This document shows, piece after piece, positions 35,724-46,797 of a DNA stretch of 64,000 nt. The notes under the pieces are model-generated. The model ran no database searches. It saw only the letters and a program-made list of their open reading frames with translations, and was not told where the DNA came from. The stretch is taken from positions 44,258,963 through 44,322,962 of the forward strand of contig CM064421.1 of NCBI GenBank assembly GCA_032690845.1, given 5' to 3'. Made by a program: the position numbers and the translations under genes. Within the stretch, counting starts at the first letter, position 1. Each line of letters starts with the position of its first letter. This DNA comes from Eleusine coracana subsp. coracana (lineage: Eukaryota; Streptophyta; Magnoliopsida; Poales; Poaceae).

Positions 35724-36821
35724 ATGGCGTCGTCGACAGCGGTGGCAGCTGCAGGGGATGACGTGGTCCGGCCACAGAAGGGTGGTGGAGGAGGAGGCGC
35801 CACCCCGCCTGCTCCCTCACAGCAGCAGCAGCAGCAGCCTCCGCCGCCGCCGCCGGAGCAGGAGCTGAGGTGCCCGCGCTGCGACTCGCCCAACACCAAG
35901 TTCTGCTACTACAACAACTACTCGCTCTCCCAGCCGCGCCACTTCTGCAAGACGTGCCGCCGCTACTGGACCAAGGGCGGCGCGCTCCGCAACGTCCCCG
36001 TCGGCGGCGGGTGCCGCAAGAACAAGCGCTCGCGCTCCGCGGCCTCCGCCGCAGTGGCCGCGGCCGCGGCATCCTCGCGCCTCTCGCTAAACCTGCCTGT
36101 GGACGCCGCCGCCGACCAGCAGGCGAGGCTGGGGTTTCTCGGCGGCGGAGGCGCGCCGGTGGTGGTGTCGTCGTCGCCGATCGGCGCCACCGCGGCCGAC
36201 TACCACCACCACCACCAGGGCGGCGCCGCAGTTGGCATGACGATGGCGCTGCCGAGGCTCCACGCACCGCCGGCCGTCGGCCATTACGTGCCGTTCGGGG
36301 AGTGGCCGGCGTCAGGGCCGCCAGGAGCGGTCGACGTCACCGGCAATTCTGGTGCCGTGAGCAGCAGCATCGCGTCGTCCATCGAGTCGCTGAGCTTCAT
36401 CAACCAGGACCTGCACTGGAAGCTGCAGCAGCAGCGCCTCGCCACTATGTTCCTCGGCCCTACAAGCTCCGGCGGCAGCGCCCCGGCGGTCCACGTGGAC
36501 GCTGGCGGTGCAGCAGTAGCAGTACCGGACCATGTCGTTGGCGGGCCGTTCTTGCACATGGCGGGGGCGCCGGCTGCTGGCATGGAGGCCGTGCCGGCAG
36601 TGACGTCATGGTTCATGGCCGATGGCCCCTACGTGCTCCCTCCTCCTCCTGCTAACACGGCCGCGGCCATAGTCACCACCACAATCGGCGTCGGCGGCAA
36701 TATCGTCGACAGTGGCCGGAGCAGCGCCGACGAGGACAACGCCACGTCCAACGGCGGCAACTGCGGCAGCGCATCAATCCCGGCGTGGGGCGACATGGCG
36801 ACGTTCGCGATGCTGCCGTAA
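35724..36821 (+). CDS. DOF zinc-finger transcription factor (365 residues, intronless)
   Basis: Plant-specific DNA-binding protein; DOF domains recognise AAAG cores (family knowledge). The DOF domain lies at about residues 48-104. Its zinc ligands Cys50, Cys53, Cys75 and Cys78 keep the CX2CX21CX2C spacing, followed by RRYWTKGGALRNVPVGGGCRKNKR. The N-terminus is Gly/Pro/Gln-rich. The C-terminal region is Ala/Gly/His-rich, with the motif LSLNLPVD and a long low-complexity stretch, typical of the variable activation region. No intron interrupts the frame. The start is the first ATG after the TATA box. I cannot assign the DOF subgroup with certainty, so no symbol is given. Confidence 0.93.
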   Translation: MASSTAVAAAGDDVVRPQKGGGGGGATPPAPSQQQQQQPPPPPPEQELRCPRCDSPNTKFCYYNNYSLSQPRHFCKTCRRYWTKGGALRNVPVGGGCRKNKRSRSAASAAVAAAAASSRLSLNLPVDAAADQQARLGFLGGGGAPVVVSSSPIGATAADYHHHHQGGAAVGMTMALPRLHAPPAVGHYVPFGEWPASGPPGAVDVTGNSGAVSSSIASSIESLSFINQDLHWKLQQQRLATMFLGPTSSGGSAPAVHVDAGGAAVAVPDHVVGGPFLHMAGAPAAGMEAVPAVTSWFMADGPYVLPPPPANTAAAIVTTTIGVGGNIVDSGRSSADEDNATSNGGNCGSASIPAWGDMATFAMLP

Positions 36822-36930
36822 TTAAGCAGCACTTTCGTGAATGAATGGAAGAAGAGCTCCGATTTGGAATGGAGGCCTGATTCCCAGGAATTGAGCTAGC
36901 TAGCACGTTTGTTGTTATTAATACTTAACT

Positions 36931-37627
36931 ATTTACTGGTGATTATGTCTCTAACTAGTTTCGCATATACTCTTACATTTGAGTGGTCTTTTATGTGGCG
37001 GTATATTTGTCAAAACATTCTAATCGACAGTCCATATGTATCATGTCGTGGTCTTTCTTTACTTTTCCAAATTCATTCTTCTTCTTTTTCACTTTTTTGT
37101 CTATCCATGTATATTAGTCTGTCATACTACCTCATGTTTCTTATTTCTGTGCCTCCATCTTATTTACTGGTGATGTCTCTAGCTAGTTTCGCATATACTC
37201 TTCTTTTGAATAATCTTTTATGTGGCGGTATATTTGTCAAAACATTCTAATTGACAATCCATATGTATCATGTCATGGTCTTTCTTTACTTTTCTTTTTC
37301 CAAATTCATTCTTCTTCTTTTTCACTTTTTGTCTATCCATGCATATTAATTAATCTGTCATACTACCTCATGTTTCTTATTTATGTGCCTCCATCTTATT
37401 TACTGGTGATGTCTCTAGCTAGTTTTGCATATACTCTTCTTTTGAATAGTCTTATATGTGGCGGTATATTTGTCAAAACATTCTAATCGACAATCCATAT
37501 GTATCATGTCATGGTCTTTCTTTACCTTTCCAAATTCATTCTTCTTCTTTTTCGCTTTTTTTTTTTGTCTATCCATGCATATTAATCTGTCAAACTACCT
37601 CATGTTTCTTATTTCTGTGCTTCCACC

Positions 37628-37628
<1 letters not shown>
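36931..37628 (+). repeat. Three tandem copies of a ~231-236-bp unit
   Basis: Units begin ATTTACTGGTGAT at 36931, 37162 and 37398. Each contains TATGTGGCGGTATATTTGTC and ATTCATTCTTCTTC, and ends in TTTCTTATTTNTGTGC. The spacing is 231 then 236 bp, with small indels in T/C-rich tracts. The first copy begins about 110 bp past the DOF stop, so it may lie in its 3' UTR. The repeated open frame seen here is a by-product of the repeat. Confidence 0.92.
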
Positions 37629-37629
<1 letters not shown>

Positions 37630-37677
<48 letters not shown>

Positions 37678-37686
37678 TGTGTGTGT
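37630..37686 (+). repeat. (CT)n then (GT)n microsatellite
   Basis: About 22 CT units (37630-37674) are followed by a short GT run, directly after the third tandem copy. Confidence 0.9.
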
Positions 37687-39039
37687 TTGGCGTTTCTCTT
37701 ACAGACTCTCATTCTGGGCTAATTGTTGCACCATCATTGCTGAGGTTAAAACTGATTTTCGACGGTGATTAAAATATCAATCAGCTTAGTATTACGTTTT
37801 AACTTGTCAGGATAAATGATTAGTATAGTACCTTGTTCTAATGGCAAGAAAAAAATTATTGAGGACGTAATTTACAAGCTGCTTGCTCGTTTAATTGTCT
37901 TGTCAATTTACAATTGTGTTGTAGCTATAGCTAGCTCACCGATGCATGTTGTTGATCCATGCAACTGCAAAGTAGTTGAGTACATAGCTGTAGCAGGTAC
38001 TGTTTCCTGTGGGTGTGAGCTAGCTGTGTACGTACGCGCATCCAGCACCTCCAGCTCGAGCTAGCCTTCCTGCCGCCAATGGCATCATCAAAACGAAGCG
38101 CCTGTGACCGATGATAGCGTATGTCTTCGGCGGGTCCGATTCACGCGAATCCCATCTCTCCCGCGTATAGCTAGCTCGCTCATCGGTTTCTAGCTAGGTC
38201 GCCACGCCACGGATCGGACAGTTACCGGGAGCACATAGCTCACTAGTCACTCTCTTCTCCTCTGAATTCCGGCAACGTCGCTTTCTATCTCTAGGCCTGA
38301 TCGTATCGCACGGGAGACATGGGGTATCTTGTGATGCAGGAAGATAGTGTGGCAGCACATTCCGGCCTGCAAATCTGGTGCCCGGAAACAGTAATGGCCT
38401 GACGGACCTGTCCGACGCCCGCCCGCCCGTTTTTAACTCCATGACTTCATCACCAGCTAGCCTGCTCCAACGTTAAATTACGAGGAAGAGATCGAGAGAG
38501 AGAGAGAGTATGGTCCTAACAGAAGGCGCCTTTTTCATCTTCCCAGTTAGATTCTTCCATTCCTGGTATCGGGCGTCACCAAGGCCGACAGGGCATCAAT
38601 AACTAATCTGGACTACTGCTGGTCTGTCGGCAGGATCGAGCAAGCATGCAGGGACGTGGGGCCTACGTCTGGACTTGATATCGACCGGGATGCATGCATT
38701 CAAGAACATGATATGAATATGATCCAGCTGATTTGACGTGTAGCGCTTGTGATAGTAGGTGGTTATCTCGTTTTCTCCTCCGTCTTTTTCTTTTTCTTCT
38801 TCTTTTGAAGAAATCTCGTTTTCTCTTCAGAATGATGGATCGTTTCTTCTGAGGGCAAGGAGCCCAGACGAGGAGAAGAGGGGAAAACGGCTGGAGACGA
38901 TGGAGGCTGAAGAGGAAGTGTACGAGGAGGAGGAGGTGATGGTGAAGGCCTGAAGGGTTCTTCTTTGCCGGCGGGGACGGGTAACAGACCCCCGGCCGAA
39001 ATGCGTTGCTTCAGCAAAATCTTAGCATTCCCAAGGAAA

Positions 39040-39545
39040 ATGAGGTGGGCCACGATGGGCTTGCACACTTTCTGATGGGCCAAAGTTAGTCCTGGCCAAA
39101 CGGGCTGCTGGACCGGCCCAAATCCGATAAGGCCTGGCACGGTACATTTCGGGCCAGGCCGGGCCGGCTCATTATGACCGGTAGCCCGATAACATATTTA
39201 AGTCCGGTATACTAAAATAGGAAAAAAGTGGTGTAAATAGGAGTGGGGTGAGATTTGAACCCAGGAAAAAGTGGTGGAGTGAGATTTGAGCCCACAATCT
39301 TAACATTGAGAGGGAAGTGGTTTACCATCAGACTAATTAAACTTTCTTATATACATATAAAATATTTATTTATTTTTAATATAAACCGTGTCAAACTAGG
39401 TTTATTTTATGTCTAACTAACAGGCCATGCCTGTGCCCTCCGCCGGGCCGAATCCTCGGCTTTAGCACGATATGAAGGCACGTGCCGGACTTGAGCCGAA
39501 CCAAATTTTGCAGACTTCGGACCGGCACGCTAGACACGGCCCAGT
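39040..39545. repeat. GGGCC-rimmed dispersed repeat with a tRNA-like core, copy 2
   Basis: The outer parts are rich in GGCCGG, CGGCCCA and GGCACG words like the unit at 32656. On the minus strand the core (about 39340-39250) reads TAGTCTGATGGTAAACC (A-box-like), then GGCTCAAATCTCACTCC and, further on, GGGTTCAAATCTCACCCC (two B-box-like words). It ends about 390 bp upstream of the arogenate dehydratase start codon. Confidence 0.6.
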
Positions 39546-39932
39546 TGATCGATCAGGAGGCCGAACCTACATGGACAGTCCGTCGAATTTCTACTCGCAT
39601 CGCATGATGAAGCCATGAAGGCGTGAAAGAGATGGCAAACACACCCGGGATCCGAGATCCGACGAATCCACCCAGTTGGCGTGGTCGGCGCAACGGAAAT
39701 CCACGAAAAATCGTCTCGGCGCCCGCACGCGGCCGCGCGGCCGCACACGTCACGGTTCAGCTGAACACTCATCCCGGCACAACCAGTTCGGGAAAAGGGA
39801 CTGAAAAAGAAAAGAAAATCAATCTGCTCGCCTGCTCCGCTTCGCTTCTCTTCATTCTCCCCCCGCGTCGCGTCGGTGGCTGCGTGCGCGGAGCATAAAC
39901 CCCTGCACGTCCCGCCCGGCGGCGGCGTGGCA

Positions 39933-40279
39933 ATGGCCTCCACAGCCTGCCTCCGGCTCCCGTTCCTCACCGCCCGAACTGGCTACACCACCTCCTCGTC
40001 CCCGCGCCACGCCTCCCTGAAATGCAGCGACTCCAACGCCAAAGCCTCCAACTCCGTCTACATCTCTCAGGCCGCCTCGCCGCTGCGGGGGGCGGTGACC
40101 GACGGCGTCGAGTCCGTGGATTTGAACGGGCTGCGGCGCCCGCCTGCACCTCTACCCGGCTCCACCGTCCCCGCCGTCCGCGATCCCCGATGGCTGCCTC
40201 GTACGTCACGTTTCGCACGCCGCTACTATTTCGTTGGTTAATTTTGGATTCGATTAATCACCTGGGCGGGCGTGGTGCT

Positions 40280-40319
<40 letters not shown>

Positions 40320-42648
40320 GGTCGTGGTTAGGGCCGCTCACCAGTGCGGACTTGATGGAGGCGGGCTGCGAGGGGCTCAAGGTCGCGTACCAGGTGCTCG
40401 ACGAAACGCATCTCTCGTGTCCACTTTTCAGTTTCCTTCATTCCTCTCCGATCGATCGTCTGTTTTCGGAACAATCTCAATTTGGTTTTGCTGACTGATT
40501 CAGGGTTGCCCTGGTGCCTACAGCGAGGCGGCAGCAAAGAAGGCGTACCCGAACTGCCAGACCGTGCCTTGTGAGCATTTCGACACTGCATTTCAGGTAA
40601 TAATTTAGCATTACCTGTCGGAATACCTATCCTATTAAATGTAGTACTTGTTTATTATGTTTGATTTTAGGGTCATGTGAATCAATTGGAAAAGGCTAAG
40701 GCCTTGTTTGGATACTAAAGAATACACTCTAATCCATATGAATTGAGAGGGATTGAAGGGGAATTTAGTTCATTTCCCACTCCAATTCACTCCAATCCAT
40801 ATGGATTGAGATTACCCAAACAAGGCCTACATGTGTCTCTAATTTGTTAGAATTTGAAGTGCTGGCACTGAATTAGAGTGGAATGCATTATCACACAAAG
40901 AAATGCACATTTACGTGAAGAATTTGTGTTTAGCATATAATACTCATTTTTTGCAGCAAGTTAATAATCAAACCTTCTCCCTAACAATTTGTTTTCAGAC
41001 ACTATCAAACAGGAAATACTATAACAATTGGTGCTCAATATTTCTGCTTCTCCTTTAAGGCATTAACATTTGTGATATATAGTACTTCCATTCTTTTTAG
41101 TACTTTTTTTTTGTTTCAATAAACAGTTCAAGAAGTTGGTAGCACAAGTGAATAGACATAACTGAACTTTTATTATGCATTCCTTTGACAGGCTGTTCAA
41201 GATCGGCTAGCTCATAGGGCAGTACTGCCGCTTGAGAATTCATTGGGAGGTAGCATACATCGGAACTATGACCTTTTACTCCGGCATAAGTTGCACATTG
41301 TTGGAGAAGTTCGCCTTGCAGTTCGTCATTGTTTGTTAGCCAATCCTGGTGTGAAGATTGAAAACTTGACAAGTGCCATGAGTCATCCTCAGGTAAACTT
41401 CTTGGATGATCTAGTGTCAATACTGTTTCTTCTTTTACTTCGTTTTTCGGTGGAGGTAACCTTGCAAATGCATCGTTCTCTAATTCTTAGGCTCTTGCAC
41501 AATGTGAACACACATTGACAGAATTAGGAATTGAACACAGAGAAGCTGTTGATGACACTGCTGGTGCAGCGAAGGTAGGCTGATGCTTTCTTTGCCAAGA
41601 AGATTCGCCTTACGATGCAGAAGATATCTTCTTCTTATTCTTTTTTTGAGAAACACTATGATGAGTTTTTGTATAAAATAGGATTTTCTGTGACTCATCA
41701 AGTCAACAAAAGTCATACTTTTGTTGTTGTTTTTTAGTTTGTTGCAGAACAAAGGCTTCAAAACACTGGTGCTATTGCTAGCTCATTGGCTGCTGAGCTG
41801 TATGGACTAGATATACTTGCTGAAAATATTCAGGTGGATTTCATGCTTAAACACTGCATGCGATCATGTTAGCCATCCACATCATCAGCGTATCTCTTTC
41901 TGTAGGATGATAAAGATAATGTTACCCGCTTTATGATGCTGGCTCCAGATCCCATCATAGCTCGTACTGATAAACCATTCAAGGTACAACCTCTTTTCCA
42001 TCTTCTTGTTGCTGCCTGCCCTTCACTTCCACCTTATAACAACCCTTGTTGACATGCTATACAATTGTTTGATTTTTCAGACTAGCATAGTTTTTTCACT
42101 TCAAGAAGGACCTGGAGAGCTCTTTAAGGCACTTGCTGTATTTGCACTGAGGGAAATCAACCTCACAAAGGTATGCCCAACAAATTTGGCTTGTCACTTG
42201 TATTCTTGTATTCATTTTATAGAAATAACTCACTATTACTGTGCTCTATCTTTGAATGGATGTTAAGATTGAAAGTCGCCCACACAAGAACAGACCTCTT
42301 CGTGTAGCTAATGACTGTTCTTCACCCTTAAAGTGAGATACCAAACCTGTAATTGTCTTATTTATTCAATATCACTTCCCACATTTTGGTGTTTCATATG
42401 TTTATATATTCTGAACCTATTGGATCCTGGGTTTACCAGGCACTTTGATTACCTCTTTTATGTCGACCTTGAGGCATCAACAGCTGATCCAAGGACTCAG
42501 AACGCTCTTGGAAATTTGAAGGTGCATTTTCTTTTTACTCTAGTACGGTCTGGTCATGTGAACAAAGCTCATGTTGCTTTATTTGCAGGAGTTTGCAACC
42601 TTTTTACAGGTCTTGGGAAGCTATCCAACAGATATAAGTGAGCTATAG
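39933..42648 (+). CDS. ADT: Arogenate/prephenate dehydratase, plastidial (11 exons)
   Basis: Makes phenylalanine from arogenate (or phenylpyruvate from prephenate) in the plastid shikimate pathway. Exons: 39933-40200, 40332-40393, 40504-40596, 41192-41392, 41491-41574, 41738-41833, 41906-41983, 42081-42170, 42268-42332, 42440-42521, 42589-42648. The sum is 1179 nt, giving 392 residues. Residues 1 to ~45 are Ser/Thr/Ala-rich, a transit peptide. The dehydratase domain runs from about 105 (VAYQGCPGAYSEAA) to 280. It includes ENSLGGSIHRNYDLLL, DDTAGAAK and NVTRFMML, the last holding the TRF motif at 275-277. The ACT domain (about 295-385) carries ESRP (326-329), where phenylalanine feedback acts in the family. 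The many-intron structure is like the Arabidopsis ADT1/2/6 type rather than the intronless ADT3/4/5. Confidence 0.95.
40282..40316 (+). repeat. (CT)n microsatellite in ADT intron 1
   Basis: About 17 CT units, 16 bp upstream of the exon 2 acceptor, so it may act as part of the polypyrimidine tract. Confidence 0.9.
40698..40828. mobile_element. Tourist-like MITE in ADT intron 3
   Basis: AAGGCCTTGTTTGGAT at the left is inverted at the right as CCCAAACAAGGCCT. The interior has paired words AATCCATATGAATTGAG / CAATCCATATGGATTGAG. It is short (~130 bp) and AT-rich. The GGCCTTGTTTGG terminus is characteristic of PIF/Harbinger-type Tourist elements. Confidence 0.8.
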
Positions 42649-45637
42649 ATAGCGACTACTACTGCAGATGAGTTGCTAGTGAGTAAATTATATGGGTAGC
42701 TTCTTTTTTCTCCTTTTGTGATTACTGTATGCTATGAAACACAAACTCATGCCATTTTCTGGGGCCCATTTTGATGGAGCAGAATTTCTCACTTGAATGA
42801 TGTAGATGTATGAGGCATTGGATGCACATTTATTCCATGAGCTTTCTTGGGTCAAGTAGAATTAAAATACTATATACTCCTTTTTACTAGTCAAGACCAG
42901 TTAAGGGGGAAAAGGTCAAGTGGTAACATGTAGTGATGTTTTGGAACCTGGGCGCCCTTGGCTACCCATCTCTTTTTTCAAAAGAAAATCTTGTAGGTAC
43001 CATCATCCAAATGCTATCCAAACCATGACTGAAGACAACAGTTGCCTCACCTATCTTACTATCGCCTTCTACAGAGGAATTGATAACTTCTAAAGATAGA
43101 TCAAACAGCTTGAAACTATTTAATAGTCTTAAAACAACCATTGAAACAAAGACTAACAGAAATTCCATTTTTCAGGAAACATGTCATGTTTAGGTCTTGT
43201 AGTGTGTTATATTTGGTTGTGCCCACTCTTCATATTTTTCCATTCCAAACAAGGTATTGTAAGAAAAGAGACGGATAAGTCAATAAGTTAATCAACAGAT
43301 AAAAATTTGGATTTTTATGCAGCACAAAATATGTACTGATCAGTTACTGGGGATTTTTATTTTAGAATGTGGACTGCAGCCTGTCTACTGCCATTCTCTG
43401 AGGGTTTGTTTTTACAAATGGCATATAAATATGGTAAATCTGATGCACAGAACAGTAAATTTGCATGTTTAGAGGATGGTTACAAGTCACTACGTCTACT
43501 AAATAGTTTAGTGCTGTGCAAGTTCAAAGTTTGATTATACTATACAAGTGTTGCTACTGAAAATAATCCTGTAAAAAACTTTTGTTAAATGAAGAAACTA
43601 AAGAGCAGACGCGGTCTAGCATTTGCAGAAGGAAGTAGGAGCATTTTGTGAATAATAATAGTTCTGGTCGCATGCCACTAGTTTTCTTTCTATATCATTG
43701 TGTTCACTAGATTACTTCTTCTCTCAAGATTCTGATTAATTTTCCACTGTCTTGTAATCCAGGAGCAAGCTGAAAAATCAGCAACGATTGTTAGGCTGAT
43801 GCCGAATTTTACAGGACACAAGGGCGTATATACATACAAAAGAACAGTCGTGCGAGCTTCATCTTCATTTGATTCTAGCATTGGGTTATAATCTAATGGA
43901 AAGTAGTAACATCTTTTGCTAGGGATGCTCCTTTATGCAAGAAGGATGCATGAAAGAGTTGTCTTCTTTTCTCCACAGTTATGCAGGAGCTTGTTAAAAC
44001 ATATATAGGGATAGAAGGGTTAACTGTTTGGTTTGTAGAAGGCAGCTATATTAGAATAATTATGTTTGTTATGAAGGATTGGTTCATTCAGTTGTCCTGC
44101 TGCCTAGAATGTTTCTTTGTTTTTCCTGGGACTACATCATAAGCGGCAAACAATCTGTTCTTTTATTGTCATCATGACATATAGTACCTTTTGGAACTGA
44201 TGTTCTCATGTTCATGTCATGTGGACGCTCGCTCCAGTCTTGTGCCTGTCCTTTTGGGAGCTCCACTGGTGGTGCTGGTTCGGCCAAACCTTTGCCGAAC
44301 TTTACATCCGTGGAGGAAAATTTGCGCTTCCTGCTTCGTTGCCTGGATGTGTGCCATGTCAAATGGCGATGTTCCTTTTTCTATATAATTCCACCGGGTG
44401 GTTGACTGCAGTTTGGCACCACTACTCTGTAACTGTTGTTAACTATTGGTGCAGAGCTGGAGAATATTCTTCTATGGAGGATTCGTTCCGAGCTTGGAAG
44501 TGGAAACATTCGAGCGTAGAACATGCCTTCAGCGGTGATGCCCACATGTGATCCTTTCTTATAGTATATTATGACGCTGTTGCACATGTTCTTAGCATGT
44601 GCTTCCGGTCTCGGATGATTCTGTCTTGGAACTCCAGTAATTTTTATGCCTTGTCGCTCTCTGCAGTTGGCATATCGGTCTCCGCGTGTAGAACATGCCA
44701 GGGCCAGCCATCCGCACCCAAAACTAAATGACCACGGAATGGCAATTTGACCGGTTTAATTACCCAGAGCCAAGAGGAAACATAAGCTTGCAAGTCAAAT
44801 GGCTGGACGTCGCCGTCGGCACATGTCCTGGTCCAGTTCGCGCGACGCAGTCTCCCTTGATGGCTGCTCGTTTGCGTGCAGTTTGTGCTCGCCTTTGCCG
44901 ATTTGTGTACCGTCCGATGTAACGCATCATTTTTTTTTTCTTGCTTGCTTTCGTAGGGGCAGTACACAAAACGGAAGAATCAGTCCTCCCAAGTGGAGAG
45001 CAATCAGTACACATGCCACCGGTCGAGCAGCGCGTAGAGAGGATGGCAGCACGAAATGACGAATCTGAGGCACGTCGTTGTTGGATGCTGATTCGACGGT
45101 GTGCTGAGCTGCAGCCTCGCAGGAAGGCACCGTTGTTCCGGCTTCGTCTCCAGACGTCACGCTTGGCGCCACGCGGGAGCGGTGCCCCGGGCAGTGGCAC
45201 ACGGCCCGCTTCGCCGCCGGGGCTCTCGTATTCGGCGCGGTGTTTTGTCTTTGCTCGTGAGCTAAGATGGGCAAGATAGTTTGGCGTTCGGGCGTTCCTC
45301 TGGTCGTGTGCCGCGCGCGAGCGTATCCGTGTTCTCACCGAACCGGGCGACCGGGTTGGACTTGGGAGCACTCGCAAGGTTCCACGAATTAGGCAGGCAA
45401 TCACTCGTCTGCTTGTGCTGAGGGAGCGGAGCTATCACACTTCGCATTCAAATATACTCCAGTATTAATAGTGGCGTATATAATCCTCGTGCGGTCGTGC
45501 CTCGTCTATGGAGTGGGGTTGGGTTTAGGAGTTGATGCTGTCATGCTCTGCGGCCGAACGAACTCGGATCGCCTTAGCCGGTTTGCGCCTCCCCGCCAAA
45601 CTTCTGACCAAACGCACCTCTAGTCTTTAGATCTCGA

Positions 45638-45863
45638 GTCCTCCGTTCATATTTATATATTATTTTAAGATTTTTAATTTTTTTAATTACATATCATTCT
45701 CGTTTTCTAATGCATATTTCTTTTTTCTTAATATAATATTTTTTTTTCTACTACATCTTTATCTTTATCTCTCTCCTTCTCATTTTCAGTGTATCCATCT
45801 TTTTACTTCTTCTTATTTCTCGTGCCCAACTCTAAAATAACATCTAAATATGAACGGAGCAAG
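45638..45863. mobile_element. Stowaway MITE, second copy
   Basis: The left CCTCCGTTCATATTTATAT and right ATCTAAATATGAACGGAG are inverted, and the layout matches the element at 14146-14369. The outermost left bases are diverged, so the left limit is approximate. Confidence 0.75.
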
Positions 45864-45901
45864 TAGTTAGGAGTAATAAACTAAGGATTGTTATTAACTT
45901 A

Positions 45902-46279
45902 GTCTCTGTTTGGATCCTCTAGTTGGTTAAATTTTAGCCAACTAAAGTTTAGCCAACTAAAATTTAAGAGGTGCATATTTGGATCCATGACTAAAGTCTT
46001 TAATTAAATAAAAAATAGACATGTCTATCCTTTATTAACTAATCATAAGGTGAACATATGTGTGGGTTAAAAGAAAATATCACATGTAGAAAGGGGTAGT
46101 TTTAACTTTAGTGTCTTTTTCTAAAGTTTAGGAGCTTTTAGGAGGATTGAAGTGACTAGTGATTTGAAGTTTAGGAGGTGTGCTGGCTAAAGTTTAGGAG
46201 ATTTTAGGAGGTTATATATAGAGCAAAAATGACTAAAGGTTAGTCAACTAAAATTTAAGAGGTGGATTCAAACATGATC
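45902..46279. mobile_element. Tourist-like MITE (378 bp) with TTA target duplication
   Basis: The left end GTCTCTGTTTGGATCC and right end GGATTCAAACATGATC are imperfect inverse copies flanked by TTA (45899-45901 and 46280-46282), the PIF/Harbinger target. Internal CAACTAAA words repeat near both ends. Confidence 0.8.
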
Positions 46280-46797
46280 TTATTATTATTGGTAGTAATC
46301 AAGCCCTACTATATCAAATTTCTTCAGTTAAAGAACAAACAGCAACAGCTTAAAACAGAGATTTTTTTGTTGATTTTGCACCAAAGGGGGGAAAAATAGT
46401 AGAGAAGGAAACGCGTTACTACGACAAGACATAGCTAATTCATGCCAATAAACAAATTAGCTTCATCAAACCCAAGTGCCGAGCTGCCCGTCAATAAACA
46501 AAGGAGAGGAAAGGGAAACTAGGCTCTACAGAGAAAGAAAAGAAAGCAGGGCAGAAAGGGAAGGCGGAAAAGATCTCTCCCCTCCGTTCTCCCTCCCTCC
46601 ATCCACCGCAGCATCGCCACCGACAGGGGGAGTCGAGTCCGTCTCCTCCCTCGTCACCTCCTCCCATAAACGCAGGCTCACGCACACGCCTCCCGCTCCC
46701 CAGCCCAAACCCAACGCCACCACCAATTCAACCGCGACCCACCCACCCCCATTCCCACCTCCCTCCCCCGACCAGATCCGCGCGGCGGCGACGAGCT

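Larger units (their letters stand above)
36822..39932. other. Spacer between DOF and arogenate dehydratase
   Basis: Holds the tandem repeat at 36931-37628, the CT/GT microsatellite at 37630-37686 and the GGGCC-rimmed repeat at 39040-39545. Other open frames here have no recognisable domain. Confidence 0.6.
42649..46797. other. Spacer between ADT and the translocator gene
   Basis: No gene is supported. GC-rich open frames at 44.7-45.4 kb lack domains. Two MITEs are listed separately. The 46.48-46.79 kb stretch, C-rich with short CCTCC runs, is probably the 5' leader of the translocator gene. Confidence 0.5.

Noticed and set aside
37220..37722. Repeated open frames with MWRYICQNILID
   Set aside because: They recur only because the underlying DNA is a tandem repeat; the units contain indels and the frame fades into T/C-rich tracts.
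44760..45404. 214-codon open frame on the minus strand
   Set aside because: No recognisable domain; several overlapping frames on both strands of a GC-rich stretch point to chance.
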